Counted from the first letter of the stretch, positions 18,718 to 29,975 are shown. The stretch is 64,000 nucleotides of DNA from Desulfosarcina sp. (GCA_014237405.1 JABZFO010000175.1:1-64000), one strand, 5' to 3'. Program-made: numbers and translations. Notes: a model not told the origin generated them from the sequence alone.

Positions 18718-21174
18718 TCAGTACACAACGGATTGTGCCTTGATCTGCAATTCGTTCAACGTATTCAGGGCATCGATGGGGGTCATCCGGCTCAGGTCCA
18801 GCATCTGAAGCGATTCCACCAACTTTCGCTCCATCGGGCTGAACAGCCCCAATTGAACGTGCCCCTCTCTTTTTTTTACCCCTGTTTTGGCCTCCTTTTT
18901 TTCGGCGGCCTTGGGATGCAATCCCGCTTCGATCTGAGCAAGGATTTTTTTGGAACGCCGGATCACCGATTCGGGAATCCCGGCCAGCCGGGCGACCTGA
19001 ATGCCATAGCTGCGATTGGTTCCCCCTTCAACTAGTTTTCTCAAGAAAATGATCTCGTCGTTCCACAAAGAGGGTGCGGGTGCCCGTGCCGTTTAGATCG
19101 TGAAGGTGCTCAGCCACGGCCCAGGCGATGCTCAAGCCGTCGTAGGTAGAGGTGCCACGCCCGATCTCATCCATGATCACCAGGCTGTTCGCCGTGGCGT
19201 TGTTAACGATATTGGCCGTCTCCTGCATTTCCACCATAAAGGTGCTCTGGCCGGCAGACAGGTTGTCCAGGGCGCCTACCCGGGTGAAGATGCGGTCGGT
19301 AATGGTGATGTTGGCCTTTTCCGCCGGCACGAAGGATCCCATCTGGGCCATGATGGTTATCAGCGCCACCTGACGCAGCACGGTGGATTTCCCCGCCATG
19401 TTGGGGCCGGTGATGATGAGCACCTGATTCTTTTGGTTGTCCATGACGATGGAGTTGGGAACGAACCGCTCGCCGGTGATCAATTTTTCCACCACCGGAT
19501 GGCGCCCCTCCCGGATCTCTATAATGCCGTCGGTGTTGATATCCGGACGGCAGTAGCCGTTATTCTGGGCCACCTCGGCAAAGGTGGTCAGGCAATCCAC
19601 CCGGGCAATGAACCGGGCAATCTTCTGGATATCGGCGTGATGGACCTTGACCTGATCCCGGATGGAAACAAAGATCTTAAGTTCCAGGTTGGCGCGCTGC
19701 TCCTCGGCGTTCAGCACCCGGGATTCGAAATGCTTCAGATCGTCGGTGATGTAACGCTCCGCATTGACCAGGGTCTGTTTGCGCACATAGTGATCGGGCA
19801 CGGATTCGCTGTGGGTGCGCGGGACTTCGATGTAGTAGCCGAAAACCTTGTTGAACCGAACCTTGAGGGAGTTGATACCGGTGGCACTGCGCTCTTTGGC
19901 CTCCAGACCGGCGGTGCATCCTCGCGGATGGCACAATGGATCAAATCGGCCAGTTCATGAAGCGCAGTGGTGTCCTGATCATCAGCAAAATGGGTGGCAG
20001 AGAAATGGGACAGGACCGCGAAAATATCGGTCAGTGCCTGAATGGACCGTTTGAGTGCCGTGAGGTCCCGGGCGTTTCCGTGACCCATGGAGATCTTACT
20101 GCCCAGGCGCTCGAAATCCCGCACGGGGTTGAGGCACTGTCGAAGGTCCTTTCGGGTCTGCATCTGCGCCACGGCATCGACCACCGCATCATGCCGGGCT
20201 TGGATGCGGGTTAGGTCCAGCAGCGGATAGCGCAGCCAGTGGGCCATGAGCCGTCCGCCCATGGCAGTGACGGTCTGGTCCAGAATTCCCAGCAGCGTTC
20301 CCTGACGACTGCCGGTTCGCATGTTGCCGGACAGTTCCAGATTCCGGCAACTCTGGTCGTCCACCGCGAGAAACTGTCCCAGAAAATAGGTCTGAACCGC
20401 ATCCAGGTGTTCAATCTTCTGGCGCTGGGTTTCGCTCACATAATGAATCAGCGCCCCGGCGGCCCCCACTCCGGCCTTCATGGACTCACATCCGAACCCT
20501 TCCAGCGAAAGGGTATCGAACTGCTCCAGCAGTCGCTGACGGCTTCCGGCAAACTCGAATGACCGGTCCTCCATGACGGTAACGGCGCTGTTGAGGTGAC
20601 CATTACAAACCGATGTGAAGGAACCATCGGCTTTCAGGGATTCGGGCAACAGAATCTCTCTGGGGGCCACCCGAAAGATTTCGTCTATAATGGCAACCGA
20701 ATCCTCTGTCTCGGTAAGGCGGAACATGCCCGTGGAAATGTCCAGGCTGGCAAGGCCGATGATCTGCTGGTGCCGGGACACGGCCAGAATGAAATTGTTG
20801 GCCTTTTCATCCAGCAGTTCATCCTCGATGATCATCCCTGGGGTCACGACCCGGACCACCTCACGCTTGACCAGCCCTTTTGCCGCCTTGGGATCTTCCA
20901 CCTGATCACAAATGGCCACCTTATAACCGTTTTCAATGAGCCGCGATATGTATCCCTGGGCGGCCCGATAGGGAACGCCGCACATGGGCACCGGGGATTC
21001 ATCATTTTTATTGCGGGACGTCAGGGTGATCTCCAGCACACGGGAGGCCAGTTGGGCGTCTTCGAAAAACATCTCGTAGAAATCGCCCATGCGGTAAAAC
21101 AGGAGGACGTCGGGATACCGCTCCTTGATGGAGAGGTATTGCTGCATCATGGGTGTGGCTTTAACGGAGGCCAT
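18718..21174 (-). pseudogene. mutS: DNA mismatch repair protein MutS, broken into three frames
   Basis: N-term 19735-21174 (YRMGDFYEMFFEDA), middle 19028-19936 (GPNMAGKSTVLRQVALI, IMDEIGRGTSTYDG), C-term 18718-19068 ([31 protein letters not shown]). Confidence 0.9.
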
Positions 21175-21280
21175 TAATCAGGAAACATTTTCGATGCGTT
21201 ACGGAAATGCGGCGGCAGGTGACGGAGGCGGATGACGGGACAATTTTCCATATTCGCCGTGGCCGACGGCACGATCCGGA

Positions 21281-21664
21281 TCATTTCATTTCAGCTGCCA
21301 CTTCCACGGGTTCATCTTCAACGGGTGCGGCTGGTACCGGTTCAGCGGACACCTTTTGGGTGGAGAGTTGTTTTTCCAAAGACGATACGGTTTCCACGAG
21401 GATAGTATCCCTAGCCTTGAGGGCCTTGATGGTTTTGGCGTCCTTGAAATGCTTGAACAGGCCGAAAAAATAGGAGATCAAAATACCTACCAGGAAAAAG
21501 GCCACAAAGAAAATGGCATTGGCCAGAAACGGAGTCTCATAATAGAAAAAGCCCAGGTTGAGCACCAGGCGGCTTTCGGACATGAAAAAACCTTTGTTCT
21601 GAAAAATGACCAGCCCGACAAAGCCGAAGACGACGATCCAGAAGGCGATTTTCACCTTTTTCAT
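21281..21664 (-). CDS. LapA-domain membrane protein
   Basis: MKKVKIAFWIVVFGFVGLVIFQN..., two TM helices then coiled-coil. Confidence 0.65.
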   Translation of the reverse strand: MKKVKIAFWIVVFGFVGLVIFQNKGFFMSESRLVLNLGFFYYETPFLANAIFFVAFFLVGILISYFFGLFKHFKDAKTIKALKARDTILVETVSSLEKQLSTQKVSAEPVPAAPVEDEPVEVAAEMK

Positions 21665-21761
21665 TGCGTATTTCTCCCTCACCTGGTTTCCGTTGTGGGT
21701 TTGGTTAGGACCGTAAAACCCTTTGATTATCAAGCATCTTTATCCTTTTCCATCCCAAAAC

Positions 21762-22538
21762 TCAACCTTTTTTTCCTTTCAGTGGAACCAGCTCAACCTG
21801 GCCCCATGCCCCCATTTCCCGGCCGGTCACCACCACGATTCCCAGGACACCTGCGATTTGTTTGCCAAAGGCGATGGCCGGTTTAATTCCTCGGAGTGAA
21901 CGAACACGGTTGCCGATGGCCGTGGCCGCTGCATCAGCAACGGCACAGGACTGGGAAACCACACAAACGGCATCGGCAGATCCTGTCGATAATGAATGAC
22001 CCACCGTTCCCGAAGAAGTGCACAGCCCGATACCATCGCGTGAATCCGGTACCTTAATTCCCATTTTCATGCTCAGCGGGGAATTGCCGGCAAAAAGCCC
22101 GGCCACCACCGGCCCATCGATTTTTAAGAAGACATCCCCTCCGTTTTCCACCACCACCTGGCGGCTCTCTTTCAGCAGCTCGCGACCGACGGTTTCGGCC
22201 ACGGCACCGGCAACAGCTGCCATGGGCCCCACCCCGGCAGCACCGCCGGCCCGGATCATATTCCAAACGATTTCAGGCGCAAGTGCCTGTTCTGTCCAAG
22301 GCACCAAAGTGGTAGCAAAACCCGGATATCGGTGAATATATCCTTCGATGTGACCGCGACAAACCAGCACCTGTTCACGGGCTTGATTTTCTAGCAGGCA
22401 ATCGGCCTGGATCATCAGGTCCGTCTCCTGACAGACAACCTGAAAGGAAAGCAGGCCGTCACTGCAAACCCGTTGGCGGTAGGTTCGTTCACAGTAACTG
22501 GCAGGATAAAGCGGCCACCGGCCGGATCGCTTTTTCAT
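21762..22538 (-). CDS. UPF0280 family protein
   Basis: YCERTYRQRV, MIRAGGAAGVGPMAAVAGAVAE, VVENGGDVFL, GLCTSSGTVGHS. Confidence 0.85.
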   Translation of the reverse strand: MKKRSGRWPLYPASYCERTYRQRVCSDGLLSFQVVCQETDLMIQADCLLENQAREQVLVCRGHIEGYIHRYPGFATTLVPWTEQALAPEIVWNMIRAGGAAGVGPMAAVAGAVAETVGRELLKESRQVVVENGGDVFLKIDGPVVAGLFAGNSPLSMKMGIKVPDSRDGIGLCTSSGTVGHSLSTGSADAVCVVSQSCAVADAAATAIGNRVRSLRGIKPAIAFGKQIAGVLGIVVVTGREMGAWGQVELVPLKGKKG

Positions 22539-22556
22539 TGAGGCAGTGTCCTTAGC

Positions 22557-23735
22557 TCAAAATTGGGCCACGGGTCGAAGGTGTTCCGGAAACTGGTGCA
22601 AAAAATAGCGGTCGGTCATACCGGCGATGTAGTCCCGGACGATTTCCGGGTGGCTGTGACCGGCAATGTAAGATTCCGACATGTCCGCCAGAAACCCGGA
22701 AACGATGTCTGACGAGCGGTTGTTCGTCTCCAGATCCTCCAGCCGCATCTCGAACAGCATGGAAAAGAGCTGGTGAATGGCCGCCGAGTGGACCTTGCCT
22801 TTCGGGTTCATATAGATACGTTCCAGATTAAATTTTTTAAGGGCTTTCAATGCATCGGAAATTTCGGGACTGAAGGCCACAAAATGGTTCTCGTGACTGT
22901 TCCGGATCACATCGGTTACCAGGCGGTAGACGATGGTCCCGTTGGTGTTGCCCAGAATCCGAACGATGGACTTGGGGATATCACTGCGATGGAGGATGCT
23001 CAAACGGATGGCGTCTTCCAGATCCCTGCCGATGTAAGCGATGGTGTCGGCCATCCGTACGACGCATCCTTCGGTCGTCATGGGGATAAGCGGGTAATCC
23101 GGATCGGCCTTCTTGGCGGTGATCTCTGCTTCGATGGTGGTAAAATCTTTGTCGGGATTGGGAGCCAGCAGCCGGTTATGAATCTCGCCGTCATGGCAGA
23201 GAACCCCGTCCAGGGTCTGCAGGCACAAATTCCACCCCTGGCCTTTGCGCTCCACCCGATCCAGGAACTGAATGCTCTGGACATTGTGCAGAAAGTGGCC
23301 GATGCCGGCCTTTTGACACAATTCAGACAGGTAGCGCTCGCCCTCATGGCCGAAGGGCGTGTGGCCGATATCATGACCCAGGGCGATGGCCTCGATAAGG
23401 TCCTCGTTGAGCCTTAGAAACCGACCGATGGTACGAGCGATCTTGGAGACCAGCTGCACATGCAGCACCCGGTGGGTAATGTGATCGTTGGGGATCAGGT
23501 AAAAAACCTGGGTCTTGTCGATGTACCGGGTGTAGGCACGGCTGTGAAGAATCCGGTCCGCATCCAGGGAGAAGGCCTGCCGGTAGCCGGCCGCTGAATC
23601 GATGATGGGATGGCGGCGGACGCCTGAATCGCTATAGGTGGCGGCCGGCAAAAAAATCTCCCGTTCCCGGTGGTTCAAGGTTGCTTTAAGGTTGTCCAGT
23701 ATGGACGGGGTGGTGAAGCCGTCAAATTTGTCCAT
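22557..23735 (-). CDS. deoxyguanosinetriphosphate triphosphohydrolase-like (HD domain)
   Basis: RILHSRAYTRYIDKTQVF, HVQLVSKIARTI, ALGHDIGHTPFGHEGE. Confidence 0.92.
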   Translation of the reverse strand: MDKFDGFTTPSILDNLKATLNHREREIFLPAATYSDSGVRRHPIIDSAAGYRQAFSLDADRILHSRAYTRYIDKTQVFYLIPNDHITHRVLHVQLVSKIARTIGRFLRLNEDLIEAIALGHDIGHTPFGHEGERYLSELCQKAGIGHFLHNVQSIQFLDRVERKGQGWNLCLQTLDGVLCHDGEIHNRLLAPNPDKDFTTIEAEITAKKADPDYPLIPMTTEGCVVRMADTIAYIGRDLEDAIRLSILHRSDIPKSIVRILGNTNGTIVYRLVTDVIRNSHENHFVAFSPEISDALKALKKFNLERIYMNPKGKVHSAAIHQLFSMLFEMRLEDLETNNRSSDIVSGFLADMSESYIAGHSHPEIVRDYIAGMTDRYFLHQFPEHLRPVAQF

Positions 23736-24501
23736 CGTCGATCATTCGCTCCATCATCTGAAAATAGTCGATCCCAGCGGCCCGGAACCCCTCCTTGCCG
23801 TATTTCATGTTTGCTTCCAGTATGGTGTATTGCCCGTCGTGGCAGCAGATGTCCATGCCCACGTCGTCCCACCCGCACACTTGCGCCGCTTGACGGGCCA
23901 GGGATACGGCCGCTTCGGGTACCGGATTCAGGCTGATGTGCCCTCCTTGGGCCACATTGGTGCGGAACTCCCCTTCCGCGGCAACCCGCCAATATGCATG
24001 GACCACCCGGTCGCCGATCACCACCACCCGGATGTCCCGGTCGATGGAAAGGTACTGCTGGATATAGGCCACGTGGCGGTCATGGGTGTAGGCGTCCAGG
24101 TCGGTTTCGTTGTTGATCAGGAACACGCCCCGCCCCATGGCCGAGCCTCGCGGCTCTTTGGCGATGAGTGGATAGGAGAAGTATTCCCGGATTTTTGCCT
24201 TCTGGCGTTTGCCGTAAAAAACCCTGGTTCTGGGGTGGGGCAGACCGGCCAGCTGAAACAGGGCGCTCTGCTTGATTTTGTCCTGAACGCACTTGTAAGT
24301 ATGATAGCTGGGAAAGGTGGGTTTGCCCACGGAATCGAACAGATCTGCATAAAATACTGTGGGATAGTATATTTTTCCGGCGTCTCGAATCCACTGCACT
24401 TCCTCTTCGCTGTAGTCAGTGAAGTTGGGACGGACCCCGATGGTGCGGACATTGCGGCACGGGCGTAAGCGTGCCTCCAGCGCCAGAACCTGCCGTGCCA
24501 T
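23722..24501 (-). CDS. RimK-like ATP-grasp protein
   Basis: YPLIAKEPRGSAMGRGVFLI, DIRVVVIGDRVVHAYWR, DVGMDICCHDGQYTILEAN. Confidence 0.8.
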   Translation of the reverse strand: MARQVLALEARLRPCRNVRTIGVRPNFTDYSEEEVQWIRDAGKIYYPTVFYADLFDSVGKPTFPSYHTYKCVQDKIKQSALFQLAGLPHPRTRVFYGKRQKAKIREYFSYPLIAKEPRGSAMGRGVFLINNETDLDAYTHDRHVAYIQQYLSIDRDIRVVVIGDRVVHAYWRVAAEGEFRTNVAQGGHISLNPVPEAAVSLARQAAQVCGWDDVGMDICCHDGQYTILEANMKYGKEGFRAAGIDYFQMMERMIDDGQI

Positions 24502-24503
24502 GG

Positions 24504-24596
24504 CTACAGACTTCCGGCAATGGGCTGAACGACTTTGTCCAGAGCCTCCACAAAGGGTCCCCCGCAGCCGCCGTTTTTGAATTGTTTAACGCTCAT
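24504..24596 (-). CDS. possible 30-aa small ORF
   Basis: MSVKQFKNGGCGGPFVEALDKVVQPIAGSL; ATG overlaps stop of upstream Mut7-C gene. Confidence 0.3.
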   Translation of the reverse strand: MSVKQFKNGGCGGPFVEALDKVVQPIAGSL

Positions 24597-25074
24597 GGGT
24601 TTTCTCTTTCTGTCGGGGAATGGCTGCAAGCCGATTGCACATTCGGTCGTGATGACTTCCAGCCCAGTAAATCCGTCGGCATTTGCCGCACGCATGAAAG
24701 GTTTGGTGGCGTTGCCACACATAGTCCGGCACCCGGCCCCTCACCGCATCCCTGCCCACCTGGCTGATCACCATGTTGCACTCAAGGCAGCGGCTGAAGG
24801 GCCTTAAGTCGCTCTGCCCGATTCCCAGTTCCCGCACCACCTGCATCATCTGCTGAAATGGGTCATTGTTCCGAATAAATACCAGGGGGCGGCTTTTAAA
24901 TCGCACCTTTACCGCCGTTGTCCGGGTTAGAATGACGCGATCAGCCTCAACCGTGTCAAAAAAGTCCCCACGCCGACATTGGTGCTGGCACAGCGTATCG
25001 AATCCGGCCGCACGCAGATGCCGGCCCAGTTTCCCCAAAGTGGTGTCCGTTGCAAAACGCATCGGTGACCTCAA
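24586..25074 (-). CDS. Mut7-C RNase domain protein with Zn-ribbon
   Basis: RFATDTTLGKLGRHLRAAGFDT, CLECN..CGKCRRIYWAGSHHDRM. Confidence 0.8.
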   Translation of the reverse strand: MRSPMRFATDTTLGKLGRHLRAAGFDTLCQHQCRRGDFFDTVEADRVILTRTTAVKVRFKSRPLVFIRNNDPFQQMMQVVRELGIGQSDLRPFSRCLECNMVISQVGRDAVRGRVPDYVWQRHQTFHACGKCRRIYWAGSHHDRMCNRLAAIPRQKEKTHER

Positions 25075-25883
25075 GATGACAGCGGGGCCGGAACAAACAG
25101 GCTTTCATCAATGCGGGCATTGGCTTCGTACCGGTCCAGTATAACCGAAACCCGTTCTCCGGATGAGGTGGACAAATCAATGCGCTTCGGCAGAACAAAT
25201 CCGCCGATCATCTGCCGCCCGGTAACCGTCAGGGTTTGGGTCTGATTCTGATTGCTGTCGAACCACACGGACCGCACCGGGTGCGTGGACGCATCAACAG
25301 TGATCCGCTGACGGGTCTTGCCCCATCGATCAGTGAAGACCAAATGGGTCTGAGCCTCATCTTCATCGGGCATCAACCGGGGTGATAATTCAGCATCCAT
25401 GGGAATTCTCCCCACCAGTAATTCCAGAAGGTCACCGACGGTGACGTTCATCTGAATCATGCGGCGCAGGCTGCCGTTGCCGAAGCGTTTTCTATAGTAT
25501 TCACGGGATGGGTGCATGACAAGGAAGAGGTGTTTCCCGTCGCTGGAAATGGTTCCGGCAGATCCGCCGAAGGGGGCGAACATGTCAATTCTCAGACGGT
25601 CGGCCAACTGTCCCGCCATGGCTGCTCGAAAGGACTGTGCCGGCCGGTTTGGGCCGGACAGGGATATTTTTCCCACGCATTTGAATCGGGTCAGACCGGC
25701 GTTGGTTTGCCTCAGGCTGACCACCATCTGTTCAGCCGCCATATCCCGCTGGATTTCCGGCGTGGAAAACCGCGTGCAGGCGGCTGGCAGCCATGCCGCC
25801 AAGATCAGGATGAGCGCTGACCATCCCATGGTATACGAAGGGAAACGATCGGGTAACAACCGAGGGCGAATATTGGTGGTCAT
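25071..25883 (-). CDS. outer-membrane lipoprotein (DUF4292/LolB-like)
   Basis: Lipobox-like AACTR after hydrophobic leader; LolB-like middle. Confidence 0.65.
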   Translation of the reverse strand: MTTNIRPRLLPDRFPSYTMGWSALILILAAWLPAACTRFSTPEIQRDMAAEQMVVSLRQTNAGLTRFKCVGKISLSGPNRPAQSFRAAMAGQLADRLRIDMFAPFGGSAGTISSDGKHLFLVMHPSREYYRKRFGNGSLRRMIQMNVTVGDLLELLVGRIPMDAELSPRLMPDEDEAQTHLVFTDRWGKTRQRITVDASTHPVRSVWFDSNQNQTQTLTVTGRQMIGGFVLPKRIDLSTSSGERVSVILDRYEANARIDESLFVPAPLSS

Positions 25884-27604
25884 TGTCCCAGCAGCCGGAT
25901 TTTCTTTTCCACAGCCGCCTTCTCGGAATGCCCGTTTTCAATGGATTGGTGGTAGCTTTGTAGAGCTTTTTCAGTCATGCCGAGTTTGTTGTAGACATCC
26001 CCCAGGTGCTCTTTGACGATGGGGTCGTCAGGGACCAGGCCGGCCGCTTGCTCCAATAGCGGCAGCGCCTTTTCGTATTGCCCCCGCTTATAGTAGACCC
26101 AGGCAAGGCTGTCGGTAATGTAGCCGTCGCCGGGCTTGTGCTCGAGGGCTTTGCGAATCAGCTGTTCCGCTTCGTCCAGGTTGATACCCATATCAGCATA
26201 GGTGTATCCCAGATAATTGAGGGCGTTGGCGTTATCCGGCTCGAACCGGATAACCTGCTTCATGGCGGCAATGGAGCTTTCCTTCTTTCCCCACTTGTCG
26301 TAAACTACCCCCAATCGGAAATGGATGCGGGAATTTTTCGGATCCAGTCCAAGGCCGTCTTTCAGGGTCTTTTCAGCCTTTTCGTACGCCTCCACCTGCT
26401 CGTAAAAGGACCCCAGATAGAGGTGAAATTCCGGATTTTCAGGATCTTTTTTAACGGTTTCCAGGAGGAAATCGATGGCTGCCTGAAGTTGCTCCATCTC
26501 TTGATAGAGCAGGGCCGCGTGAACCGCGGCATTCTGGAAAAATCGCGAGTTCGGGTCCACCTGCTTCAACTGGTCGATGGCCGCACTCTTTTTTCCGATG
26601 CCATCCAGGGCCACACCCGCCAGATATTTGAGGTCTGAACTGTCCGGAGCCCCCTTGATCATGCCTTGGATGATAATGTTTGCGGCCTCATAGTCCCGGG
26701 CATCGAGGTAATCTCTCACCAGGGTCCGGATGATCGTCTGATCTTTCAGACTCACCTGCCCCAGAAATGTGAATATCTTTTCAGCTTTTTTTTTCAATCC
26801 CTGCTGATAATAAGCATGTCCCAACGCCATGCTGGCTTGGATATTGTTGGGATTCTGTTTCAGGATATCGTTATATATCGAAGCGGCTTTTTCGTATTTT
26901 TTGTCGGCTTCGTACAAGGCCCCTATTTCAAAACGCGATTCCACCAATTCAGGCTCAAGGGCCAACGTTTTTTCAAAATAGGCCTGGGCGGTTTCTCCAT
27001 CACCGTTAATGGCGCTGATCCGGCCTAAGAAAAAATAGCCCGCATAAGATCCCGGAAAACTTTTTACCAGCTGTTCGTAAACCCGTTTTGCCTGGCCCCA
27101 CTGTTCCTGATCCATATAAATGCTGCCCAGCTGTAGATAGATATTCTGCTGGGATGGATCCAGCTCGATCACCTGTGAGAACGCCTCCATGGCCGCTTTT
27201 GGCTGGTTGATGTTCTGATGGATCCGTCCCTCCAAAATCAGCGATTCAACATCATCGGGGTGGGTGACCAGTATGTCGTCCAGAAGCTGAAGAGCCGCTG
27301 TTGTGTCCTTTTTCATCAGCCAGAAACCGGCGAGTTCCCGCTTCAAATAAACCGAATCCGGATCCAGCGCCAGCGCTTGCTGCATAATTCCAATGCCGCG
27401 ATCCACATTCCCTTTTTTAAGGCTTAGATGAGCCTCGGAAAACAGGTAGTAGGCGTTGACCGGCCAATCCCGAGTGTCCGCCCTGGGGATCCGACTCGGC
27501 CCCCGGGATCCCAAACCCGTCAGGGTACACCCGACAAAATAAATCAAGCATAACATTATTAAAAAGCATCTAACAAACTGCATTTTCATATTATTTACTT
27601 TCAA
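25880..27604 (-). CDS. TPR-repeat lipoprotein
   Basis: Leader ending YFVGCT, many TPR units, 574 aa. Confidence 0.85.
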   Translation of the reverse strand: MKVNNMKMQFVRCFLIMLCLIYFVGCTLTGLGSRGPSRIPRADTRDWPVNAYYLFSEAHLSLKKGNVDRGIGIMQQALALDPDSVYLKRELAGFWLMKKDTTAALQLLDDILVTHPDDVESLILEGRIHQNINQPKAAMEAFSQVIELDPSQQNIYLQLGSIYMDQEQWGQAKRVYEQLVKSFPGSYAGYFFLGRISAINGDGETAQAYFEKTLALEPELVESRFEIGALYEADKKYEKAASIYNDILKQNPNNIQASMALGHAYYQQGLKKKAEKIFTFLGQVSLKDQTIIRTLVRDYLDARDYEAANIIIQGMIKGAPDSSDLKYLAGVALDGIGKKSAAIDQLKQVDPNSRFFQNAAVHAALLYQEMEQLQAAIDFLLETVKKDPENPEFHLYLGSFYEQVEAYEKAEKTLKDGLGLDPKNSRIHFRLGVVYDKWGKKESSIAAMKQVIRFEPDNANALNYLGYTYADMGINLDEAEQLIRKALEHKPGDGYITDSLAWVYYKRGQYEKALPLLEQAAGLVPDDPIVKEHLGDVYNKLGMTEKALQSYHQSIENGHSEKAAVEKKIRLLGQ

Positions 27605-27693
27605 CGGACAAGCGCTGGCTCAGGTTGGCGTTTCGTTCAAATGGCCAAAGATATACCACTTAAGATGTCAATATAAAGTCGGCAGGGGTGCAA

Positions 27694-28638
27694 TCAGGAG
27701 ACACCCTCGGTGTAGGTTTCAAAATCGGGAATTTCCTTTTTGAAGTAGTCTCTCATCCTCTTGATCACATTCTTTTCGACCTGTCTCACCCGCTCACGGG
27801 ATATGCCATATTTATCCCCGATCTCCTGGAGCGTGACCGGGGTGTCGGAAAAGATCCGCTTGTCGAAGATTTCCAGTTCCCGGTCGGTCATCTGGGTTCT
27901 GAATTCGGCAATTTTTTCGTGGAGCAGGGATTCCATCTCCTTTTTGGCCACCGTCTCTTCAGCCGATTCGGATTCCGTGCTCATGAATTCGATCCGCTCG
28001 GTGTCGGAATCTTCCTTGAGCGGCGCATCCAGGGAGATGTCCCAGCCGTCCAGGCGCTGGTCCATATCCACAATTTCGCGCTCGGAGACCCCCAATCGCT
28101 GGGATAGCAGCTTGGGTTTTGGATCAAAACCCTCTTCGATGAGTTTCTGCTTTTCTTTTTTCAGCTTGAAAAAGAGTTTTCGCTGCCCCTGGGTGGTGCC
28201 GATCTTCACCAGCCGCCAGTTGTCCATGATGAACTTGAGAATATAGGCCTTGATCCAGAAGGAGGCGTAATAGGAAAACTTGACGTTTTTGTACGGGTCG
28301 AATTTTTTAACCGCCTGCATCAGGCCGATATTGCCCTCTTGAATCAGGTCCAGCAGATTCTGCATCCACACCCGCTGAAATTCCAGCGCGATTTTCACCA
28401 CCAGACGCAGATTCGAAGTAACCAGGCGGTAGGCAGCCTCTTGATCGCCCTGTTCCTGCACTCGTTTTCCCAAGGCCACCTCTTCCTCTCGGGTCAGCAG
28501 GTTGTATCTGCTGATCTCCGAGAGATAGCGCTGGAGCGGGTCGTATTTGACAAGGGATTTATCACTTGGCAGTCGGCTTGCCTGCGAGGTTTTTTTGTTC
28601 TTCGATGGGTCCGCTGATTTTATTTTTTCCTTTTTCAT
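27694..28638 (-). CDS. RNA polymerase sigma factor, RpoH-type
   Basis: sigma-70 region 2 LLDLIQEGNIGLMQAVKKFDPYKNVKFSYYASFWIKAYIL; region 4 ISRERVRQVEKNVIKRMR. Confidence 0.9.
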   Translation of the reverse strand: MKKEKIKSADPSKNKKTSQASRLPSDKSLVKYDPLQRYLSEISRYNLLTREEEVALGKRVQEQGDQEAAYRLVTSNLRLVVKIALEFQRVWMQNLLDLIQEGNIGLMQAVKKFDPYKNVKFSYYASFWIKAYILKFIMDNWRLVKIGTTQGQRKLFFKLKKEKQKLIEEGFDPKPKLLSQRLGVSEREIVDMDQRLDGWDISLDAPLKEDSDTERIEFMSTESESAEETVAKKEMESLLHEKIAEFRTQMTDRELEIFDKRIFSDTPVTLQEIGDKYGISRERVRQVEKNVIKRMRDYFKKEIPDFETYTEGVS

Positions 28639-28757
28639 TCATCTACCCGGGTTTTTCCGATGTTAGACGATCGGCAAGGATGACTGTCCGTCATTGCCGG
28701 CCCTGTTTTTCGAGTGGACAATTACCCGTCATTGTGTTAGGGATGCCGTCTATTTAG

Positions 28758-28834
<77 letters not shown>

Positions 28835-29069
28835 CCCTGCTTTTCCCAAGGAGGCGCCGATGCCTCCTTATTTTTGCCTGGTGAAAACGATCCGCATGCC
28901 TTTCCAAAGTCTTTTAATATAGCATATTCAAACACGATAAAGAACAGATAACTTTCCACGGGGAAACTTCATTTTAGGGACCTTGGGGCCCCCGTAAAAA
29001 CACAAGTGCCGGACAGGAAACTGGCCGGCACCATCGTATTCTGATCTCTTTTACCACTGCGTCTTGCGG

Positions 29070-29918
29070 TTATCCAGCCGCAAAAAGTGCATTGACGCGT
29101 TCCATTTTCCTGCCAAAATCGTCAATCACGCCCTGGATCTCGGATTCATTCAGTCCCAGGGATCGGGCGACCCGCTCATCTTCAGGATAAAACGGATCAT
29201 CCGCCCCAAGGCCGATCTCCATTTTCCGGCTGATGGCATCAGCCAGGTGAACGATGGATGCTTCCAGAAAGCACCCCTTTGCTTCCAATGGCATATGGTA
29301 ATATCTGATGATGCATTGAAGTGGGGGCGGAAAATGCCAGTTTTTCGCCACCATGGCTCCCACCTGGGCATGGTCAAAGCCCAGGACCTGGCGCTCCGCC
29401 GCCATGAAGGTGATCGCTTGGGTTTTCACACGGTTTAGGATTTGCTCCTTTGCCGATTTGACATACTGGGTCAGCACCACTTTGCCGATGTCCCGCAGTA
29501 AGGCACCAGTAAAGGAGAGGCCGCTCTGTTTCAGCCCTTTTATTTCCGCCAGGTCATTGGCTATAATCGCTGCGGAGACCGCGCTCTTCCACAGTTCTCC
29601 GGTGTTTAGCCCGTATCCATCATGAGCCCCGTTGAAACTCTCCGAGCAACTGACCAGAAGGACCAAGTCGACCACCCGAGTCATTCCCAGATAGACAATG
29701 GCCTGTTTGGCGTCATCAATTTTACCGGGCAAGCCGAAATAGGCCGAGTTGGCCAGTTTCAGTACATTTGCCGTCAATGCCGGTTCATGGCGGATGATGT
29801 CGGACAGATCGGACATGCCGCAATCCGGATCATCCAAAAGGGCCATGACCTTTCCCGCAACGTCCGACACCGGTTTTAATTGATCGATTTCTTTAATGAT
29901 CGTGTCAATCGAAGGCAT
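29070..29918 (-). CDS. HDOD domain protein
   Basis: LPGKIDDAKQAIVYLGMTRVVDLVLLVS; HDOD pattern, 282 aa. Confidence 0.85.
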   Translation of the reverse strand: MPSIDTIIKEIDQLKPVSDVAGKVMALLDDPDCGMSDLSDIIRHEPALTANVLKLANSAYFGLPGKIDDAKQAIVYLGMTRVVDLVLLVSCSESFNGAHDGYGLNTGELWKSAVSAAIIANDLAEIKGLKQSGLSFTGALLRDIGKVVLTQYVKSAKEQILNRVKTQAITFMAAERQVLGFDHAQVGAMVAKNWHFPPPLQCIIRYYHMPLEAKGCFLEASIVHLADAISRKMEIGLGADDPFYPEDERVARSLGLNESEIQGVIDDFGRKMERVNALFAAG

Positions 29919-29975
29919 CGTTTATTTCCACATTTTCTTCGGGTGGCTTCCGGGCAAAGAACCCAGCGCGACAGG

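Noticed and set aside
19100-19960. 286-aa plus-strand ORF
   Set aside because: Antisense to mutS ATPase region; no independent support.
18718-21174. MutS breaks as programmed frameshifting
   Set aside because: Conserved residues are missing at both junctions, not merely shifted, and no slippery sequence/stem arrangement was seen.
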